Shown: positions 13,249 to 26,408, numbered from the stretch's first letter. The stretch is DNA of 64,000 nt from Tetrahymena thermophila SB210 (GCF_000189635.1 NW_002476512.1:620001-684000); one strand, 5' to 3'. The notes: generated by a model from the sequence alone, not told the origin. Program-made: numbers and translations.

Positions 13249-13640
13249 ATGAATTGGTTCGGAGGAGCTAAGAAAAGAATAAAATTACAAACGGCTGGAT
13301 GTCTGAACGACAACAGAAACGAAGTAATAAATTAAAATATTAAAAACTCATAAATAAATTTAAGTCATTCATAATTAAATAAATTAAGAATATAAAAAGG
13401 GTAAGACAAGACGAAGATATTCACTAGATGATATAAAAGATAAAAGCATTCTAAAGTGGTATCAAAGAAAATATATTTTACTTCTATTTTCAAATATATT
13501 TTACTTCTATTTTTAAATATATTTTAGAGTAAAATAACTTAAAGATTGATTAGAAAGGTTTTATAACAGAAGAGATAGAGTATTTTAAGCTGATTTACTA
13601 AGAAGAAATAGATCAAATAATTCAAAAAGGAAATAAATGA
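13249..13640 (+). pseudogene. Small basic protein gene broken by a 23-bp tandem repeat
   Basis: Exon 1 (13249-13323, beginning MNWFGGAKKRIKLQTAG) splices over 13324-13399 to exon 2 at 13400 (GKTRRRYSLDDIKDKS..). Exon 2 reads to WYQRKYIL, then enters a tandem repeat (13468-13527) that throws the frame by +1, giving hydrophobic nonsense and a TGA at 13547. Beyond the repeat another frame carries a protein-like tail (NNLKIDQKGFITEEIEYF ... QIIQKGNK) ending at TGA 13638-13640. If two 23-bp repeat units (46 bp) were absent the two parts would join smoothly. The tail has an EF-hand-like KIDQKGFITEE loop, but that is weak. It may be a pseudogene, or a gene whose extra DNA is removed or polymorphic. 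No GT-AG intron covers the repeat. Confidence 0.5.
13468..13527. repeat. 23-bp tandem repeat, ~2.6 copies
   Basis: Unit of the form AAATATATTTTA followed by CTTCTATTTT and C or T. Two full copies and a partial third. It lies inside the coding region of the small gene above and is not a multiple of three. Confidence 0.8.
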
Positions 13641-13658
13641 TATAATTTATATTCAATA

Positions 13659-13748
13659 ATATAAAATCTGAAGTAAAAAATATATCTTTTGTATTGGTTA
13701 GTTATATAAAATCTGATTTAAAAAATACATCTTTTATATTGGTTAGTA
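13659..13748. repeat. 45-bp direct repeat, two copies
   Basis: Units 13659-13703 and 13704-13748, each starting ATATAAAATCTGA and ending TATTGGTTAGT, differing at a few positions. They lie just downstream of the broken small gene; the same locus therefore shows two independent tandem duplications. Confidence 0.8.
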
Positions 13749-15286
13749 TATCATTAGAATATTTTTTGTTTATTTTAATAATGAAAATATTCAAAAATTA
13801 AATTAAAAAAGGCTTTATTTTTTCCCTATTAGTATTAAAATAAATTTATAAAAAATCTATCTTTTTTTTCAAAACTAAAATTTATTTTTTAAAGGTGTTT
13901 ATTTATTCTATCTATGTAAATGAATATACCAAATAAAAGGATTTTCATTTTAGGAATTAAAATCAAGAACTTAACTACTTTATTTATTTATTGATTGATT
14001 AAAAATTTATTACAAAATTAGTATTGAGGTAATTTTGATATGAAAAGATTCAGCTCTTCGACAAAAAATTTTCATTAAATAAACATTTTTTGATTATTTC
14101 TAAAATTTTATTATTTTAAAAGAAAAATGGTTTATGAAAAAATACATTTGATTTTTAATTCTTTTTAGAAAAAAATTTAGGTAATTATCCCTTAATTTTA
14201 ATGGTTTATACAATAACTAATCTTACACACATATTTAATTTATTTTATATATAAAACCAATCAATATAAATTATATTAAAGGGAATTAATTGCTAAAGTT
14301 TAAAATTGCTTAAAAACTCAAAATTCGAAATTTTTTTGGTATTTTCATGATTGAATTATTTATTAAATGATTATCCTATGTAAATTAAAAGTGGATTCAT
14401 TTTATTTTTATAAAAAATAGTATACGCTTCCTTCCTTCACAACTAACCAAAATATCTATCATGCTAATTTTTTTCTGTATAGTTAATGTACTAATTAAAA
14501 CACTATATAATTTATATTATCTAATAATGTTACTAAAACTATGAAATATCAAAGTGTTTGTTTATTTTAAGTTATAATAAGACTTGGATGCAATATCAAT
14601 GTATTTTTAGTTTTAAAAAAAAAAATGAGAATATTAAAAAGTAAATGAAATTTTCTGTATATTTTGAGTTACTCAAGTGAATCTAAGTTTTGTTAAACTG
14701 TAAATTTGGTTATTTAAAACACTCAAATTGAAATAAGTGTGTGAATTAGAAACTTTTAATTAATCGCCTGTTCTTATGGTCAATTTGATTGATTTTGATG
14801 AAAATATTGGGTTCTAGATTTATGAATTAAAGAAAAATAAATGTGATATGTATGTTTGTCATCTAATAACACTATAAATTGTTTTTATGAATTTTCTTTT
14901 GCGTATTTTATTTATATCTAGTTAATTTTTAATAAATATAATTTTTTATATTAAAAAAAAATAAAAATACAATTTTTATACAATTTAAAACATTAATAAA
15001 AATTAGCCTCTATAACAAAAAGCTAAAAAGCAAGCATTCATTTAAAATATTAGACTGACTTTAAGTTAAGTGCTCATTTATTAAAACTATTTAAATAACT
15101 ATTTCCTATAGCAACTAAATAAAGACTAGCTTAGATAGATAGATAGACTTGTATAGAAATATAATATTTACTTCAAGCATAATCAAAAGCACATACTATT
15201 TATTAAAAATACAAATCCATACAATTTATTGAGATCAATCATTAAGCAAACATATTTGAAAGTTTATTTTCTTTAAGTCTAAAAAA
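13749..15286. other. Intergenic, AT-rich
   Basis: A TAGATAGATAGA microsatellite near 15133-15146. No coding signal seen. Confidence 0.55.
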
Positions 15287-17226
15287 ATGGATATAAGAGA
15301 AAAATTCAAAATGGCAATTAAAACTTGCAAATCGTATTAATTTAAGCGTTATTTTATTCAAATGATTTATTAGCGCTTGTGGGTTTTAGAAAGTGAATAT
15401 CATTGCTCTTATGAAGAGAATAAGAATAAAGATTATTCAGAAGTTATTGGCAGCTTATAAAAAATGATAAATGCATTATAAGTCTTAAGAAACCATCCAA
15501 AATTCGATTAATTTGGAAAAAATGGATAATTTTGGGATTCTTATCGTGTAATTTCAGAACTTTTTAACGAATTTGTGCTACGTTTAAAGTAATGTCGCTT
15601 CGTTTATACTTGCGGAGTTGATAATGGAATTCTTGATCTACTAATGGTGCCAGACACAGGTTTCTACAAATAAATTTTCTAGAAGATAGATGCAATGCAT
15701 GATTATTTAAAGGAATCAGCTAAAAAATGGGGAGTAATCAAGGAACTTGAGTCTGAATTGTCTCTTTTGTTTTGGTACACTGAAATTTAAAATCAAAATT
15801 AAACTTAGAAAATAGAAACTATAACCTATAGCTAACTTTAGAACTGCTTAGACTAATTTAGTTTAAAATTTGAAAATTTGAGATTCGATTAAAACTCTCT
15901 AGTTAAATTGTAGCAAGAAAAAAGTGTTTTAAATGCTGCATAAAATATTTTGAGCAAGTACAAACCAGGTCTTGTTGGACCTGATTATGTGGAAACTGTG
16001 ATGAATATTGTATATGCAAATCCTAGTCTTAAATATACTATTTTTTGCAAAGAAAAGAACGAAAATATGTAATAGTCTCTTTTCGGCTAAGAGTCTTTGG
16101 CAATAGGATATGCAGAACCTCTATACCTACAAGTGGTAGAGTGTCTAATGGATCTTTCAAATGTGAAGCACAACGAAATTATTAAAATAACACCAAAAAC
16201 AATCACTTTAGGTGAAGGTAAAGAATAACCATTAAACCAGCCAGGAGTAGTCTACTTTGGTCGCTAAACGAATAAAAATTAGCCTATTTAAAACGATGTT
16301 TCTTTTCCCTCTTAGGTAACGAGGGTTTCTCGCCAATAATTCTAAATTGTCTGTGAAAGTATGAATTACTATTCAATTATTTGTACAAGTCCTTCAAATC
16401 CTACTTATTTGAAAGTGGAGGATATGCCTTATGAGTTATAAAAAAACATGATATTTAAAATCGGAGAATTTAAGTTTTTGATAACAGATGTTAAGAATGA
16501 AGAGTCTGTATATGGCTAGCCTTTAGATCTATCAACGACTCAATCATTAAAAAAGCTTACAAGATTAAATGTTAACATGGATAATGAACCACCTATACTT
16601 GAGCAGTATAAAACTACTTTAAATGAAATAGATTTACTAGACAAAAGCTAAAATCAGAGTCAAAACATTCCGTATGCGTTAGGACTCTCATAAGTACCTG
16701 AATTATACTCAGGTGAGAATACAATTAAAACTAAAGAATAGGATTTAAAATCATCAAATTAAAGTAAAATTAAATAGATTAAAAAAATTATTTTTAAAAA
16801 GATTCAAAAATTTTAAGTGTTTTTTTTAATTAAATTTTTCTATAAAAAGGCAAACCATTCATTGAATTTAAATGCATAGTAGGAGAGTACAATCAAAAAT
16901 AAGGAGAAGAACCTAAATTATTTAGAGAAGAAGTTGTTCAGGATAATTAAGTTGTAGTAGTTACATTTGGTAGAGACTAGCGCAATAAATACCCCTTTAC
17001 TGATAAAGAAATTTCTCGTTTCCATTGTTAAATAGTTTATGATAGTCAAAAGAGATGGAAAATCTGTGAGAAATACATTCCAGATTAAAAAAATTTTTCA
17101 TCTGGTGGAACATTTATTTAATTGTAAAATTACGAATAAAACCGAAATGAATCATACTCTAACCCTTGTCCTTTGTCGAAAGGTATGCTTATACACTCAG
17201 AAGGAACTACCTTTAAAGTAATATGA
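15287..17226 (+). CDS. Protein with two FHA (phosphothreonine-binding) domains
   Basis: Two exons, 15287-16763 and 16850-17226 (86-bp intron, phase 1), 617 aa. The N-terminal ~300 residues are helical with scattered Cys and no recognised domain. FHA domain 1 (~residues 305-410) has the core VVYFGRQ ... VSRQQFQIV; FHA domain 2 (~residues 520-617) has VTFGRDQ ... EISRFHCQIV and ends at FKVI. Both keep the Gly-Arg and Ser-Arg dyads that read phosphothreonine peptides; domain 2 also keeps the Arg-x-His that typically follows. A disordered Gln/Ser linker separates the two and contains the splice site. Such proteins act as phospho-dependent adaptors in signalling or DNA repair; the specific role is not visible. 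Start chosen as the first ATG after an A-rich leader. Confidence 0.8.
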
Positions 17227-18421
17227 AGGAAAATTCAACTATATTTTTATAGATATTCATAAATACTAGTTAATTTTAATAGTAATTCTATTTACAATAT
17301 ATATCCAAAAAAGCTATTTCAAGCACCTCTCAAGTAGCCAAATAATTTAATTTATCTTTTTTAAGTTTGCTCCACTTTAAATATCTATTTTTAAACTTGA
17401 TAAGCTCTAAAAAAAGTATCAATTACATAATTAAAAAATATTATTATTTATTTTCATCAATTTAGCATACTTTTATGTTTTAATTTATTTTGAATTCTAT
17501 ATTAAAGTTTAATTTCAATGAATTTTTAATCTCTCACTTTAAAAAAATATATGTTTATTTATCAATTGAAATAAAAAAACAATTTAATTTTATATTTAAT
17601 ATTTTAATTTTTTATAAATTTTTAATATTTTTTCTCTAAATAAAATCATTTTTTCAGCAAAGACCACGAAATTGAAAGCAAAAAAATCTATTTTAAAAAT
17701 GAGATAATTTTATGAAATTTAAATTAGAAGAATGTTCAACTTAGTGTTTTATTGACTAAATATTTATTATTTTTTATCTATCTAAATATCCGATCAAATT
17801 TATTTCCTTTTTTTTAAAGTTGATAATTGAATTTTAATTATTATTTTAGCATTGAATACTAAGAAAAATGATATTTTTTTAAAAATAGATGTATTGTTTT
17901 AAAATACGAACTGCAAATAAATATTAGCAACAGAATAATATTTTTGTATAGCTTATTTATTCTTTGAAATTAAAAAATGTGGATATAAGAAATGTATAAA
18001 TATTTAGATGGTAGATTGATTAGATAAATAGATAGATAGATAAAGAAATTCATTCAAAATCGAATTTCGATATGTTTTTTTAATAAAACATCAATCGATA
18101 ATTAATTTACGTATTTGTATTTAAGGTAACCAAAATTTTGCGATATTTTATAAATAATATATTTGATATTCTCTATTAATTAAATTCCAAAGAATTAAAA
18201 AGATTTGAGATTAAAAAATATAATTGAGTATCATTTGGATCGCTATTTAAATATTTTAAAAGACATATCTGCAGATCATTCGCTTTGTTTCATTATAAAA
18301 TTTTTTAGAATAGTAGTATTTCTTTTACTTTTGAAGAAACGAATCTAGTTTTTACTCTAAATAGGATATTCATTTTTTTAAAAAGTGAATTATTATTCTC
18401 ATCAATAGACAAAATAAAACA
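17227..18421. other. Intergenic, AT-rich
   Basis: A GATAGATAGATA microsatellite near 18023-18042; otherwise featureless. The stretch 18300-18420 just before the next ATG is less AT-rich and may be leader. An in-frame TGA near 18394 argues against coding there. Confidence 0.5.
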
Positions 18422-19531
18422 ATGCTGAGTGCTAAAGTTAAAGGATGTGACAAAAAAATTGTAAAGAGAACTGTGTAAAGTGGATTTTGTATTGCTGGAG
18501 ATTGGATAATTGAATTCGATGAGTAGAAGTATCATTCTACATGCTTGGAAAATCGAATGATCTCATTCAAAGAGTTTCACAAACAGCTACAAATAATGGA
18601 AGTGAATCTCTAAAGAAAGAAACCTATAGAAAAGAACTTAAATATTTTTCTTGATATTTTAGGAAACAGTGACAATGAATAACATAGAAATTTATATCAG
18701 ATTTTTGTTAGATACTAGTCGATACTTTAATAGTATTCTTTAATATTTAAATAAATAAAATTTCTTATGCAAAATCCTGTTTCTGAGCCTATTATAACCA
18801 AAGACTTAAGCGATTTAAGATAGAATTTTAACAACTAAATCAAATTGGTTATGGAAAAATAGCTTGCTGGAGTTGAGTTCTTTTTTTACTCAATTACTAG
18901 TAATAATTATTAATCAGAGGTGTAAGAAAAAACAAAAATGGGCTACTCGAATAAACTAATGATGCTTTTAGCAAGAAGTGTAGAAAATTTTGAACATATT
19001 TATCTCAAAGAACGCTCTTGTGAGATATTTGATTAAGAGTCTATGCTTGATATTTTCTCTTGTTAAATATTAGAGCAAAGTTAAACTAAGTGCTCTCTCA
19101 CTACTTTAGATAATATCAAATTAACTTTTGATGTAAAGATTTGCATTTTTTGTCATGACTCTAATGATACATTTGCTTAAAAATACAGTTTGTTGAAAGG
19201 CTTTTTTAAGGATTCTGTAATTTGTGTTTATTATCCTAAAGTAGAGCAACACCATCTAGACTTGCTATATAAAGTCAGAAAAGAGTAAAAAAAAAACTCA
19301 TTAAACAACTGGGAGAGCTCTTCATCAATCCAAGATGAAGATAGCTATAGTTAAAATGAGATCATTTCTAAATTCTATTCTAGCGATAACCAAAAACTGG
19401 AAGAAGAAGATCAATTAGAAAAAATGAAGAAAACAATATTACAAAAATAAAGGAGAAATTTAGGAAATGGAGTAGGCAAGGATGGAAGTGATTAAATTTG
19501 TGATAAATTATCTAACTTTAATTTAAAATGA
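18422..19531 (+). CDS. Unrecognised Cys-containing protein
   Basis: Single exon, 369 aa, TGA at 19529-19531, bounded upstream by an in-frame TGA. The N-terminus (KGCDKKIVKRTVQSG ... KYHSTCLE) faintly resembles a PARP-type zinc finger, with spaced Cys, the motif DKKI and a late H-x2-C, but the first Cys pair is incomplete, so I do not assign it. The middle is helical (residues ~90-200). A second Cys/His patch, VKICIFCHDS, precedes a conserved-looking hydrophobic stretch; the last ~100 residues are acidic, serine-rich and disordered with a basic end. Lies between two other plus-strand genes; no evidence of shared function. Confidence 0.7.
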
Positions 19532-20826
19532 ATGAATGAATGAATGATAAAAAAACAAACATATCTCTCTTTTTCTTTAGAAATACTTTTCTATTTATTT
19601 CCTAATTTAGAAAATAATTGATCGGATTTGGATTTACATTAAATATGAAAATACAATTTTAAGCTTAAATTAAAACAAATAAATAAATAAATGAACTTGA
19701 AAATATATTTTAAATTTTTTGAATATAAGATCAAATATTAAATTAAACAAATCTAACATAAAAAATTTATGTGATAAATGATATACATACTAACTTATAA
19801 AAAAATATTTATAACAAATTACTTTTGAAAAACCATAATAATAATAAAAGAACTTCCTTCACTCACTGCAAACACTAACTAATTACTAATAATTAATTTA
19901 ATATAAATAATTTAAAAAAAAAAATAATAATAAAACACAAAAGCATATTATTTATTTATCTATTGTGATTAATAGTCTATATTATTTTATTTGTAAATTT
20001 ATTCTTATGATTTCTCTCAAAATATCCTCTCGAATTTAATATTCGAATTAATAGAATGTATAATACCTAATAGTCATTACTCATCAACTTATATAAGTTT
20101 TTTTTATATTGAAAGTATAAAAAAGTTGAATGGCTTTTACTATTTATTTCTGAATTTTGGTAAATAATTAGTATACATATTAATTGCTAATTTATACTCT
20201 CTCGTTCGTTTTAGATATTTAAGGATTTTAGAAATATTTTAAAATTTATTAAGCTATTGATAGAAAATCCAAGTATAAAAATATAAAATAATATTTACAA
20301 ATATTTTATTGATTACGTTTATTTAAAATTATTTTAGTATAATTTAAAATATAAAAAATATATTTAAAAATGTCAAATAAGAGCATTCCTTCTAACTCAA
20401 ATATTTATGTACTTTGTTTAGTTTATTTTCTTGAAAAAGAAGATGATATTATCTGAGAAAAAAATAATTTTTATAATTCATAATAAAGCTGATTTAATTA
20501 GCAAATGAAGTACAAAACACAAAAATTTGTTAATAATAAAAATAAATGGCTAATATTTTCAAATAGTATCAAAAGAATCGTTATAAATAAATATGTTTGA
20601 TTTAGGTTATTCATTCGCACATTATATATCTAATATGTAAAATTATTGTTTATCATACATTAATTATATAATTAGTTAGTAAAAAATATTTCTAATAGAG
20701 AGTAATAAATAATCTTTATAATATAAAAATTTACTAAATAATTAAGAGTACTTCTTTTCTTTTTTTAATATTTTAGACGATAACTTAAGATAAAACAATA
20801 AATTAGCCCTTAATTATTATTTTAAA
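19532..20826. other. Intergenic, AT-rich
   Basis: ATGAATGAATGA repeat immediately after the preceding stop; otherwise no feature. Confidence 0.55.
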
Positions 20827-23581
20827 ATGCCAGAAAATGACATATTCCCTAATGGCTTAGTGTTTGAGAAAATGTTTCATTATATTTGGACATAATCAGA
20901 TATGTTTGAATAAAAACTTAATGTGAATCTACCTCAAACAGTTATTTTCAAAAACAGCTTACCAATATTTTGGTATTTCACAGATAAAAATGGCCAAATA
21001 AAAAAGAAAAAGACAGAAAAACACACACCTGAAAATATTTACGAAGTGTTCACCAAAAAAATACCCAAATGTGGGGTAGTTGCTCAATTGCTTTATCCTA
21101 CTACCTGCGAAAACGAATTTAATCCAAGAACTAATATTAATCCAAAAGGTTAAATATCTGGATTGCATTATATTGATTCTACAACAGAAGCTAAAATTCG
21201 CTATCTGACTGAAGAAGATTTGGCTAAATTTTTAAATGGGGAAATGCAAATCAGTTCTGGTGTTCTTTAACAATTCATAGAACCAGCTACACTTCATAAT
21301 GGTAAAATCTTTTTTTAATAAGATAAATTTGCTTTTAATTAAAAAAAGTGTTGTTATTTTAATTCTACAGATATTTATTTTTACTTATTCAAATTAAATT
21401 CTTTTTTGAGTAAAAATCATTTTACTAAACATTAAGATTCTATTTAAGTGGTATATACTCCAAGGGTTGTTCTAATGAATAAAAGAGTTAATACAAAGAA
21501 TCTTTACAACTAAAATGTAGATATTTATGAAAGGTGCTGCACTTTTGATGGACCTGATTACTTTTCTTAAAATTTATAAATGTCTGGCCCGATTTCAAAG
21601 GAAATGACAGAGTAAGTTGATAGAATTATGGGACATCTTGAAACTATTTCATACGGATTATTCAATATCTTGAAAATACACCTTTATTTTAAAATTGATG
21701 CCAACAGAAAAATTTGGTTTCTGTGGGCTGGAGGTGTTTCGATGCATAACATAAGTGATAAATCTAACAGCTAAAAGCCATAACAAGTTATATCTCAACC
21801 AGAAATATAAGTAAATAAATATTTTATGTAATTAAATGATTTTATAAATTTGCTTTTAATTTTAGATTCCTGATATTCACCAATCGGTCAGCATTAAGAG
21901 AAAGCCAATATAGCTACAGAAAGAATTGTTTTGTTTAAAATGTAATAAAAAAGGAAGATCAGTTGATTTTTTTGAATTAAAGTTTTCAGATTTACTAAAC
22001 GAATATGATAACACTGAGACATAAAAAATAACAGCATAAAATCCATATAATTAAAATAAAGTTTTTGGAAAAAATTAAAGAGAGGATATGTTAGGACAAA
22101 CACTCACAAATACATTTATGGAATTTAAATAGATGAATTAAACTGGAAATTACTCGAGTTCTAAAAAAAACCATGAAGAATAGTTAAAAAAGCAAGCTGA
22201 GAAGCATACAGTTTATAAAAATAAAGAAATTCCTTCTTTCTTTACACTTCTTTTTCCTAAATTAGATACAGAAAACTTCTCTCAAATATCATAAACTTTT
22301 TATTTTAAGAATCAAAAAATTATGGTTTGCAGAGAATGCTACCTTGAATTTTCATCTCTGTACCAAAAATAAATTGAAACATTCAAACAGCAAAATAGTG
22401 ATTATTCATCCACTGCCACTTCATTTTCAGATAAAAGAAGTACAAATAGATCTAACTCCTATATGAAATTCTAAAACATTTAATCAGAGTAAAAGAAAGT
22501 AAATAAATAAATAAATGCATTTATTTAGAATAAAAATTTAAATAATTTCAAATCTCATTTTCTCATTAATTAATTAAAAACATTTTTTCATTTAAAGATA
22601 AATTAAGAGTTTTAAAAAAAACTTCGATCACTAAGCGAAGATAAGCTGAAATCTAATGAAAAAATCCAAAAACTATTTAAACTGGCTAAACTTGGTAAGG
22701 CTGAAGATTAAATAGAATAAGAAAATAAGAAATCTAATTTAAGTTTGAATGAGAACTAAAAAGATAAAAGCGATTACTGTAATTTGGACACATCTAATTC
22801 AGGTTATAATTTTGATGATAAAAGCCATAATACAGCTTAATTTTTTAAAAATGATGAACCTTCTTCTACAATGAAAACAATCTAAAAGTAAAATGAAAAT
22901 ACAATACAAGAAACCTTAAAATTAATAAACGAAATCTACTCTAATAAAAATATCATGAACACTAATTAAAAATTACAAAATAGACCTAAACCTTATTAAA
23001 CCTATAAATACAATTAAATTGATACTGCAAAGTTAAAATAAAAAATATAATCAGCTATATCTTTAAAAAGCGATATTTTCAACAAGCAAAAGACAACTAA
23101 TCTTACTGAACAAACCACAAATCACACAGAACCTAATTTAACAAATGAAGAACTTAAAACTTAAAAAACAGATTTCTCTGCAATTACATAAAAGAAAGAA
23201 TAAATCCCATAAAAAGACATATCAAAAATCATAGCAACTAATCCCTATAAATTCAGTTACTATGAAGTAGTAAATTAAGACTATTTTATTTTTCATTTTT
23301 CATATTTCATATTTCATTATAAAAAAAAGCTAAAAAAATAAGAATTATCGCCAAAAAATGTCCAAGAATCCAAAACAGATAGTGAACCTTTGAAACCAAG
23401 AATTATAGTAAGATCAAAACGTGCTCATAGTTAAATTAATTTTTTACCAAAGGATACTCCTTCCAAATAACCCTCAAATCAATCTTCATAAAAAAGACTA
23501 CTAAGAACAACTTCTTCTTCAATTCAAAGATTTCCAGTTAAAATGATATCAGAAAGACATTCTGAAAATTCAAACATTTGA
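20827..23581 (+). CDS. Unrecognised 800-aa protein with two CxxC pairs
   Basis: Five exons: 20827-21301, 21437-21810, 21866-22498, 22598-23266, 23330-23581; every junction keeps frame and the total is 801 codons. The N-terminal ~280 residues look folded: a start with MPENDIFPNGLVFEKMFHYI, then VVYTPRVVLMNKRV, a TFDGPDYFSQN block and a hydrophobic strand HLYFKIDANRKIWFLWAGG. The middle holds two Cys pairs about 140 residues apart (LFCLKCNKKG and MVCRECYLEF) that could form one zinc site. The remaining ~400 residues are Lys/Gln/Asn/Ser-rich and disordered, ending in a basic Ser-rich tail. The N-terminal block looks conserved enough to belong to a family, but I cannot name it. Confidence 0.75.
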
Positions 23582-23719
23582 AAACTCTTTTTCAATAAAT
23601 TAATTAAATAAATAAAATTATAAATAATATATTTTTGTACATATCTTTCACTTCTTTTGCAAAGTATATATTCATTAAAATTTTTATAAAACTAAACTAA
23701 ATTATTTATTCAATATTAT

Positions 23720-23912
23720 AAAATTGAGAGAAAAAAAGGAATAAATTAAATTAAGAGCTACTTGCTTACTAAATTGATATTAATTGACTTAATTTTGAAT
23801 AAATTATTACTAAATATTAAACTTTGTAAAATTGAATTTCTTTATTCATTTAGTATTTTATATCATAGCAAGTAGAAATAAGCAAAGTGGTTAACAATAA
23901 AGCTTTCATCAT
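23720..23912 (-). pseudogene. Relic of a third secreted-protein gene (signal peptide only)
   Basis: From 23912 the minus strand reads MMKALLLTTLLISTCY, nearly the same signal peptide as the two intact genes at 26408 and 28380, with matching upstream DNA. After the 16th residue the similarity to the mature protein stops and AT-rich sequence resembling the 3' flank of the other copies follows, so the coding body has been deleted. The 5' flank and promoter repeats remain. Confidence 0.75.
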
Positions 23913-24130
23913 TATTTTTAGAAGTTTTTTTTTTTCCTTGATAATAAATAATACTTTGTAAAATAATTATTTTTATTTTTAATAATCAGCTAATCACCTT
24001 ATATACTTCATAAATGATCAACAAAAGATATTTGTTAAGAATTTGAGAAATATTTATTTTATCTATAATTAATATTAATTCTGATTTGAATAAGTAGTTA
24101 ATAAAAGAATTTTAGAAATATTTATTGTAA

Positions 24131-24310
24131 CATTTATTGTAACCATAAATACTATTAATCATAATTAGCATTTGTAGCTATTAAAAAGAATTTGAATATT
24201 TTTAAAGCAAAAGTAATTAAAAAAAGGATATGGGTAATATTTTATTGTAACCATAAATACTATTATTATGAATCCTGATTAGCTAAAGTAGCTATTAAAA
24301 AGTATTTGAA
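24131..24310. repeat. Diverged ~70-bp direct repeat in upstream region of the relic gene
   Basis: Two copies, 24131-24198 and 24241-24310, share TATTGTAACCATAAATAC, a CTGATTAGC-like core and GTAGCTATTAAAAAG. Related but more diverged copies lie upstream of both intact secreted-protein genes. Confidence 0.65.
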
Positions 24311-25367
24311 AATAAAATATAACTTTATTTTAGAAAAATTCTCAAAAAAAAGCTCTCAAATAACCAATTATTGCAGTATTTTAATAAGTTATTTATAATA
24401 TCAAAATTTTTATATTTTAATTATTTTTTACTAATTGCTTATTCTTTTTTGAAGTTGAGCACACTAAAATTAATTTTAATTTGATGTGGATAGATAAATT
24501 TATTTATAAAATCATTATTTGATAATGAAATTTAATAAAGGCTATTAATTAATACTTTAATTATCAAATATATAATGAACAATTTATTATTTAATTAATA
24601 TTTAAACTATTTAATAATACTCATTTTATGATACATAATATGTTAATTATAAAAATTATTTAGTTTGTTTTATATTTTCTTTTTCTTTTAATAGCTAAAT
24701 TAATAAAATAAAACATACATTTTTCTTAAGGTTTGAATAAATAATATTGATTTCAATATTTTTTTTATTAAATTATTTACAAAGAAGAAATTATAATAGA
24801 AAAAAAATTATTCTAATATTTAAATTATAATCTCTTTCAAAAAAGAGTTATATACTATAGATTCTGCTTTACATTTATTTATGTATTTATAGAGGCATGA
24901 GGTATATTAGCTTGTTGGAATAAAAAGAGTTTAAATATTTAATACACCTCCTCAAGCCTACTTTTTAAGTTATATGAAGGAAAAAAGTTACGAATAAACT
25001 AATTTCTAAGTATCCTTAAATTAAGAAATAACATATTATTGAGGGAATTAAATTTTTAAAGTGTCCTTTACAACTTATTACAGGTCAAGTTTATCAAATA
25101 TATAATATTTGATAATTAGTATTCATTCTTTGAATAATTAATAACTTTTATTAAAATTTTAAGTTATTAGTTTACTAATTACATTGAGCGATGTTTTATA
25201 TAATGTCATCATTAGTCAATTTTTAATTAGATACAATAATTTAATATTGAATCCTACTTAATGGTGGCAAATTATTAACCTAATTTAATTATTTTTAGGT
25301 GGGGGCTTATTATTATTAATTTTCTATAGAGATTTATTTTGATCATTAAGAAATATAACATTTTTGC
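24311..25367. other. Intergenic, AT-rich
   Basis: No coding signal seen. Lies between the relic and the first intact copy of the secreted-protein family. Confidence 0.5.
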
Positions 25368-25883
25368 AATTTTCACTAATTTGCAAAATAAATAAGTCCC
25401 TCGAGGAAAAAAAACCTAGATAAAAATTCTCAAAATTTTTAAATTTTATTCATTCGATGAGATTTTATTTATTTCTTCATAGAATTTTCTTTAAAATTTT
25501 TTTGTCTTAAAGTTCACAGAATCTTTGATTCAATAAATAAGTTTGAATTAAAAGTATTAGAAGGTTAGCTTTTTGATTTGAATTCATTTATTTGTATTGA
25601 CTTAATTTTCAATAAATTTCAACAAAAAATAAATATTTTAAAAATTTATTATTTTTATTAATTTAGATATTTTATATATATTTTATTTTTATGAGGATTT
25701 TTAAATATTATTCTTTATCCTAATCATGCCAAGCAAACTTAAAAATGTATTTTTAAGCTTACATATATAAAAATAAAAACTATTGTTTCTATAAGAACTA
25801 AATTATTTGTGTTTGATATTTTTATTATATTTTATTCATACTATATAAAGCTAAAATAAATGTTATATCATTATATATATTTT

Positions 25884-26408
25884 TCAATTTTATTCAATAT
25901 TATTTACTTAGACTTTTTGAGCAAACTTCTCCAGAGTTTATGTAATATAAGGTTCAGCTTAGGGTTTTTCAGAATATGTTTTTGCAAACTCTAATAATAT
26001 TTCTCTCAAAGTAGCATTATAAAATGGAGAAACTTATTCACTAGTAAAGTTTTATCCAAATTAAGAAGGGCTTCTGTAACCTTCTCTAGTAAAGTTATAA
26101 CTTTTGACAGTTCGATTATCGTAAGCTTAGCGATAGCATCCTGGAAAATATTAATTGTAAACTGTAACTTGTACTTTTTACTAATAAGTTCCTTGAGAAA
26201 CATAAGTACCATTTGTAAATTCAGTAATGTTAGACTTAAATTCTTCATCTGCATAAAACTCTCCAGTATCATCATAATAGTTAGTATCTGTAAAGCCAGT
26301 AGCAAATGGTTAATTACCATCAACTCCTTAGTAAAAATCTGTGCAATAATAATCACCTGCATAGCAAGCAGAAATAAATAAAGCGGCTAATAATAAAGCT
26401 TTCATCAT
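25884..26408 (-). CDS. Small secreted glycoprotein, tandem family copy 1
   Basis: Intronless, 174 aa, starting MMKALLLAALFISACYAG: a textbook signal peptide with cleavage expected after CYA. The mature protein is rich in Tyr, Asn and Gln, carries several N-x-T/S sites (NIT, NGT, NFT, NAT) and only two Cys (YYCTDF and FPGCYR), and has the core block YNQYFPGCYRQAYDN. It ends at TGA 25886-25884. No homology recognised; it is probably secreted or stored in dense granules. The standard-code frame shown by simple ORF calling is wrong: the true frame uses TAA/TAG as Gln. Its sister gene at 27856-28380 is the same length and differs mainly in the first third of the mature protein. Confidence 0.88.

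Noticed and set aside
26006-26362. 118-aa standard-code ORF on the minus strand
   Set aside because: Wrong frame of the secreted-protein gene; the correct frame has a signal peptide and uses TAA/TAG as Gln. The similar ORF at 27978-28334 is rejected for the same reason.
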